This document shows, piece by piece, positions 38,591 to 40,780 of a DNA stretch of 40,780 nt (its first letter is position 1; every line of letters starts with the position of its first letter). The position numbers and the translations under genes were made by a program. The DNA is from Thioalkalivibrio sp. (lineage in GTDB: Bacteria; Pseudomonadota; Gammaproteobacteria; Ectothiorhodospirales; Ectothiorhodospiraceae): positions 1-40,780 of the forward strand of contig SKJG01000032.1 in the NCBI GenBank assembly GCA_007116035.1, written 5' to 3'. The notes under the pieces were generated by a model. That model was not told the origin of the DNA and did no database searches. It saw nothing but the letters and a program-made list of their open reading frames with translations.

Positions 38591-40033
38591 ATGATCGACA
38601 GCTTCGTTCGACAAACGCTCCTTGACCCCGGCAGTATCAGCGAAGAGGGGCTTGCCTCCGTCCTGGGGGCCGCCTTCGGTCGCGGGACCGACGGTGGCGA
38701 CTGCTACTTCCAGTTCGTCTGCCAGGAGGGCTGGTCGCTGGAAGACGGCCTGGTCAAGAGCGCGAGCTTTAACATCGAGCGTGGTGTGGGCATCCGGGTG
38801 ATCTCCGGCGAGCAGACCGGCTTCGCGTATTCCGACGAGATTTCCCTGCCGGCGATGCTGGAGGCCGGGCGCACGGCACGCAGCATCGCCGGCGCCGGGC
38901 AGACCGGTTCCGTGGCCGTGCGCCCCGGCATCGGGCGCGAGTCGGCGCTGTACCTGCCCGACGACCCGCTGGGCTCACTGGACGAGGCCCGCAAGATCGG
39001 CCTGCTCAAGCACGTCGATGCCGAGGCCCGTGCCGCCGACCCGCGCGTGACCCAGGTCATGTGCTCGCTGGCGGGGGTGCGCGAGGTGGTGCTCATCGTC
39101 ACTGCGGAGGGTGAAATGGTCACCGATGTCCGGCCCCTGGTGCGGATGAACGTGCAGGTGCTGGTGGAGCAGGGCGGGCGCCGGGAATCCGGATCTGCCG
39201 GCGGCGGTGGCCGCTCCGGCTATGTGTACTTCACCGAGGAGGATCGGGCCGGTGCCTATGCCCGGGAAGCCGTGCGCCAGGCATTGGTCAACCTCGACGC
39301 GGTGGACGCTCCAGCCGGCAGCATGAAAGTGGTGCTCGGCCCCGGCTGGCCCGGGGTATTGCTGCACGAGGCGATCGGTCACGGCCTCGAGGGCGACTTC
39401 AACCGCAAGGGCACTTCGGCCTTTGCCGGCCGGGTGGGCGAGCGGGTCGCTGCCCCCGGCATCACGATCGTCGATGACGGTACACTGCCCGGCCGGCGGG
39501 GTTCCCTGAACGTCGATGACGAGGGCACCGTGACCCAGCAGACGACGCTGATCGAGGACGGCTACCTGCGCGGCTATATGCAGGACCGCCTGAACGGCCG
39601 CCTAAGTGGCACACGGTCCACCGGCAACGGGCGCCGCGAGTCCTACGCGCACCTGCCGATGCCGCGCATGACCAATACCTACATGCTCGCGGGTGGCCAC
39701 GACCCGGCCGAGATCATCGCATCGGTGGATCGTGGGCTCTATGCGGTCAACTTCGGCGGCGGGCAGGTGGACATCACCTCCGGGAAGTTCGTTTTCTCGG
39801 CCTCTGAGGCCTACCTGATCGAGGATGGACGGGTGACCCGGCCGGTGAAGGGGGCTACCCTGATCGGGAATGGCCCGGACGTCTTGACCCGTGTCTCGAT
39901 GGTCGGCAGCGACCTGGAGCTCGACACCGGCGTCGGCACCTGCGGCAAGGAAGGGCAGGGCGTGCCGGTGGGTGTCGGCCAACCGACGCTGCGCATCGAC
40001 GGAATGACCGTGGGCGGCACCCAGGCGGCCTGA
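38591..40033 (+). CDS. tldD: Metalloprotease TldD
   Basis: GVGIRVISGEQTGFAYSDE; HEAIGHGLEGDFNRKGTSAF zinc motif; 'MPRMTNTYMLAGG'. Confidence 0.98.
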   Translation: MIDSFVRQTLLDPGSISEEGLASVLGAAFGRGTDGGDCYFQFVCQEGWSLEDGLVKSASFNIERGVGIRVISGEQTGFAYSDEISLPAMLEAGRTARSIAGAGQTGSVAVRPGIGRESALYLPDDPLGSLDEARKIGLLKHVDAEARAADPRVTQVMCSLAGVREVVLIVTAEGEMVTDVRPLVRMNVQVLVEQGGRRESGSAGGGGRSGYVYFTEEDRAGAYAREAVRQALVNLDAVDAPAGSMKVVLGPGWPGVLLHEAIGHGLEGDFNRKGTSAFAGRVGERVAAPGITIVDDGTLPGRRGSLNVDDEGTVTQQTTLIEDGYLRGYMQDRLNGRLSGTRSTGNGRRESYAHLPMPRMTNTYMLAGGHDPAEIIASVDRGLYAVNFGGGQVDITSGKFVFSASEAYLIEDGRVTRPVKGATLIGNGPDVLTRVSMVGSDLELDTGVGTCGKEGQGVPVGVGQPTLRIDGMTVGGTQAA

Positions 40034-40111
40034 ATGTAATCTCCTTGCCTACGAAGGGAATCGCCCGAGGCCGTCGCGGCGGGCAACGATCAACAGCTTT
40101 CAGGAGCAGGC

Positions 40112-40375
40112 ATGATGCATCTAGCAATCCTCGAAGAAGAGCAATCGCTACCGGAGGGACACGGCGCCGACCACGTCGTCCAGTGGCATGTCTTTCGGTC
40201 CAGGGCGCAGGCCGAGCGGTTCGCCGAGGGCATCCAGCTGGATGCCGGGCAGGAATTGGTGGGCGGCTTCACCCGGGATAGCCTGGGGATCCTGTATTGG
40301 GTGGGCGTCCACGTCGAGGATCTCGATCGGTGGGGCAACCGCGGCGCCGTGAACAAGCACGGCGCGAGTCCCTGA
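40112..40375 (+). CDS. Hypothetical protein between tldD and pmbA
   Basis: MMHLAILEEEQSLPEGHGADHVVQWHVFRSRAQAERFAEGIQLDAGQELVGGFTRDSLGILYWVGVHVEDLDRWGNRGAVNKHGASP; preceded by an AGGAG-type RBS. Confidence 0.6.
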   Translation: MMHLAILEEEQSLPEGHGADHVVQWHVFRSRAQAERFAEGIQLDAGQELVGGFTRDSLGILYWVGVHVEDLDRWGNRGAVNKHGASP

Positions 40376-40459
40376 CCCGTCCATTCCCCACCCGGTCGCA
40401 TTGTCATGATCAGCCGCCCCGAATTGCGGGACTCGGCCCCTCCGTCTGTCCAGGAATCG

Positions 40460-40780
40460 ATGAAGAGCATGGATCAGTTGACTGAAGTACAGGCACTCTC
40501 GCACAGTCCCGGATCAATGGAGGAACGGGTACGCATGGTCCTCGACCACGCCCGTACCTGCGGTGCCTCGGCGGCACAGGTGATCGTCACCCACAACGTG
40601 GGACTGAGCGTGACCGTGCGCAAGGGCGAGGTGGACACGCTGGAGCACGAGCGCGACCAGCAGATGGCCCTGGTGGCCCATTTCGGCCAGTCCAAGGGCT
40701 CGGCCTCCACCACGGACTTCAGCGCTTCGGCCTTGCGCCAGACTGCCGAGGCTGCCTGTCGCATCGCTCGCTACACCGAA
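40460..40780 (+). CDS. pmbA: Metalloprotease PmbA/TldE, N-terminal part (runs off the window)
   Basis: MKSMDQLTEVQALSHSPGSMEERVRMVLDHARTCGASAAQVIVTHNVGLSVTVRKGEVDTLEHERDQQMALVAHFGQSKGSASTTDFS. An in-frame upstream ATG exists at 40406. Confidence 0.92.
   Translation, partial: MKSMDQLTEVQALSHSPGSMEERVRMVLDHARTCGASAAQVIVTHNVGLSVTVRKGEVDTLEHERDQQMALVAHFGQSKGSASTTDFSASALRQTAEAACRIARYTE

Overview
The window is GC-rich and gammaproteobacterial in gene content and order. SoxAX suggests a sulfur-oxidising relative of Ectothiorhodospiraceae/Thioalkalivibrio; that placement is inference. It begins in the 3' end of a 23S rRNA gene, followed by 5S rRNA and a terminator. Most of the rest is housekeeping: YycJ-like MBL hydrolase, bamC, dapA, gcvR-bcp, a PIN/PhoH ATPase, queD, dxs-ispA-xseB, radA, a CorC-type protein, a YpjD/CcsA-type protein, ffh, rpsP-rimM-trmD-rplS, ogt, soxA-soxX, rlmJ, htpG, sohB, a LysR regulator with a GATase-like protein, an AI-2E/PerM exporter, rng, yhdP, a nitrilase, tldD and partial pmbA. 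The strongest candidate for an undescribed system is at 10.64-13.68 kb. Two perfect 17-bp palindromes overlap a TTGACA-type promoter, followed by a rubredoxin-less rubrerythrin, a GlpC/HdrD-like Fe-S protein, an encapsulated-ferritin-like (EncFtn) protein with no recognisable encapsulin-targeting tail and no adjacent encapsulin shell gene, and a DUF3501 protein. The window also holds a dispersed family of GTAG-type REP inverted pairs, three or four of them inside a ~160-bp element with 13-bp terminal inverted repeats. Separately, a 164-bp MITE-like palindrome has CTAG ends that supply the stop codons of both flanking convergent genes. All calls come from reading the sequence and ORF track; no database search was run.
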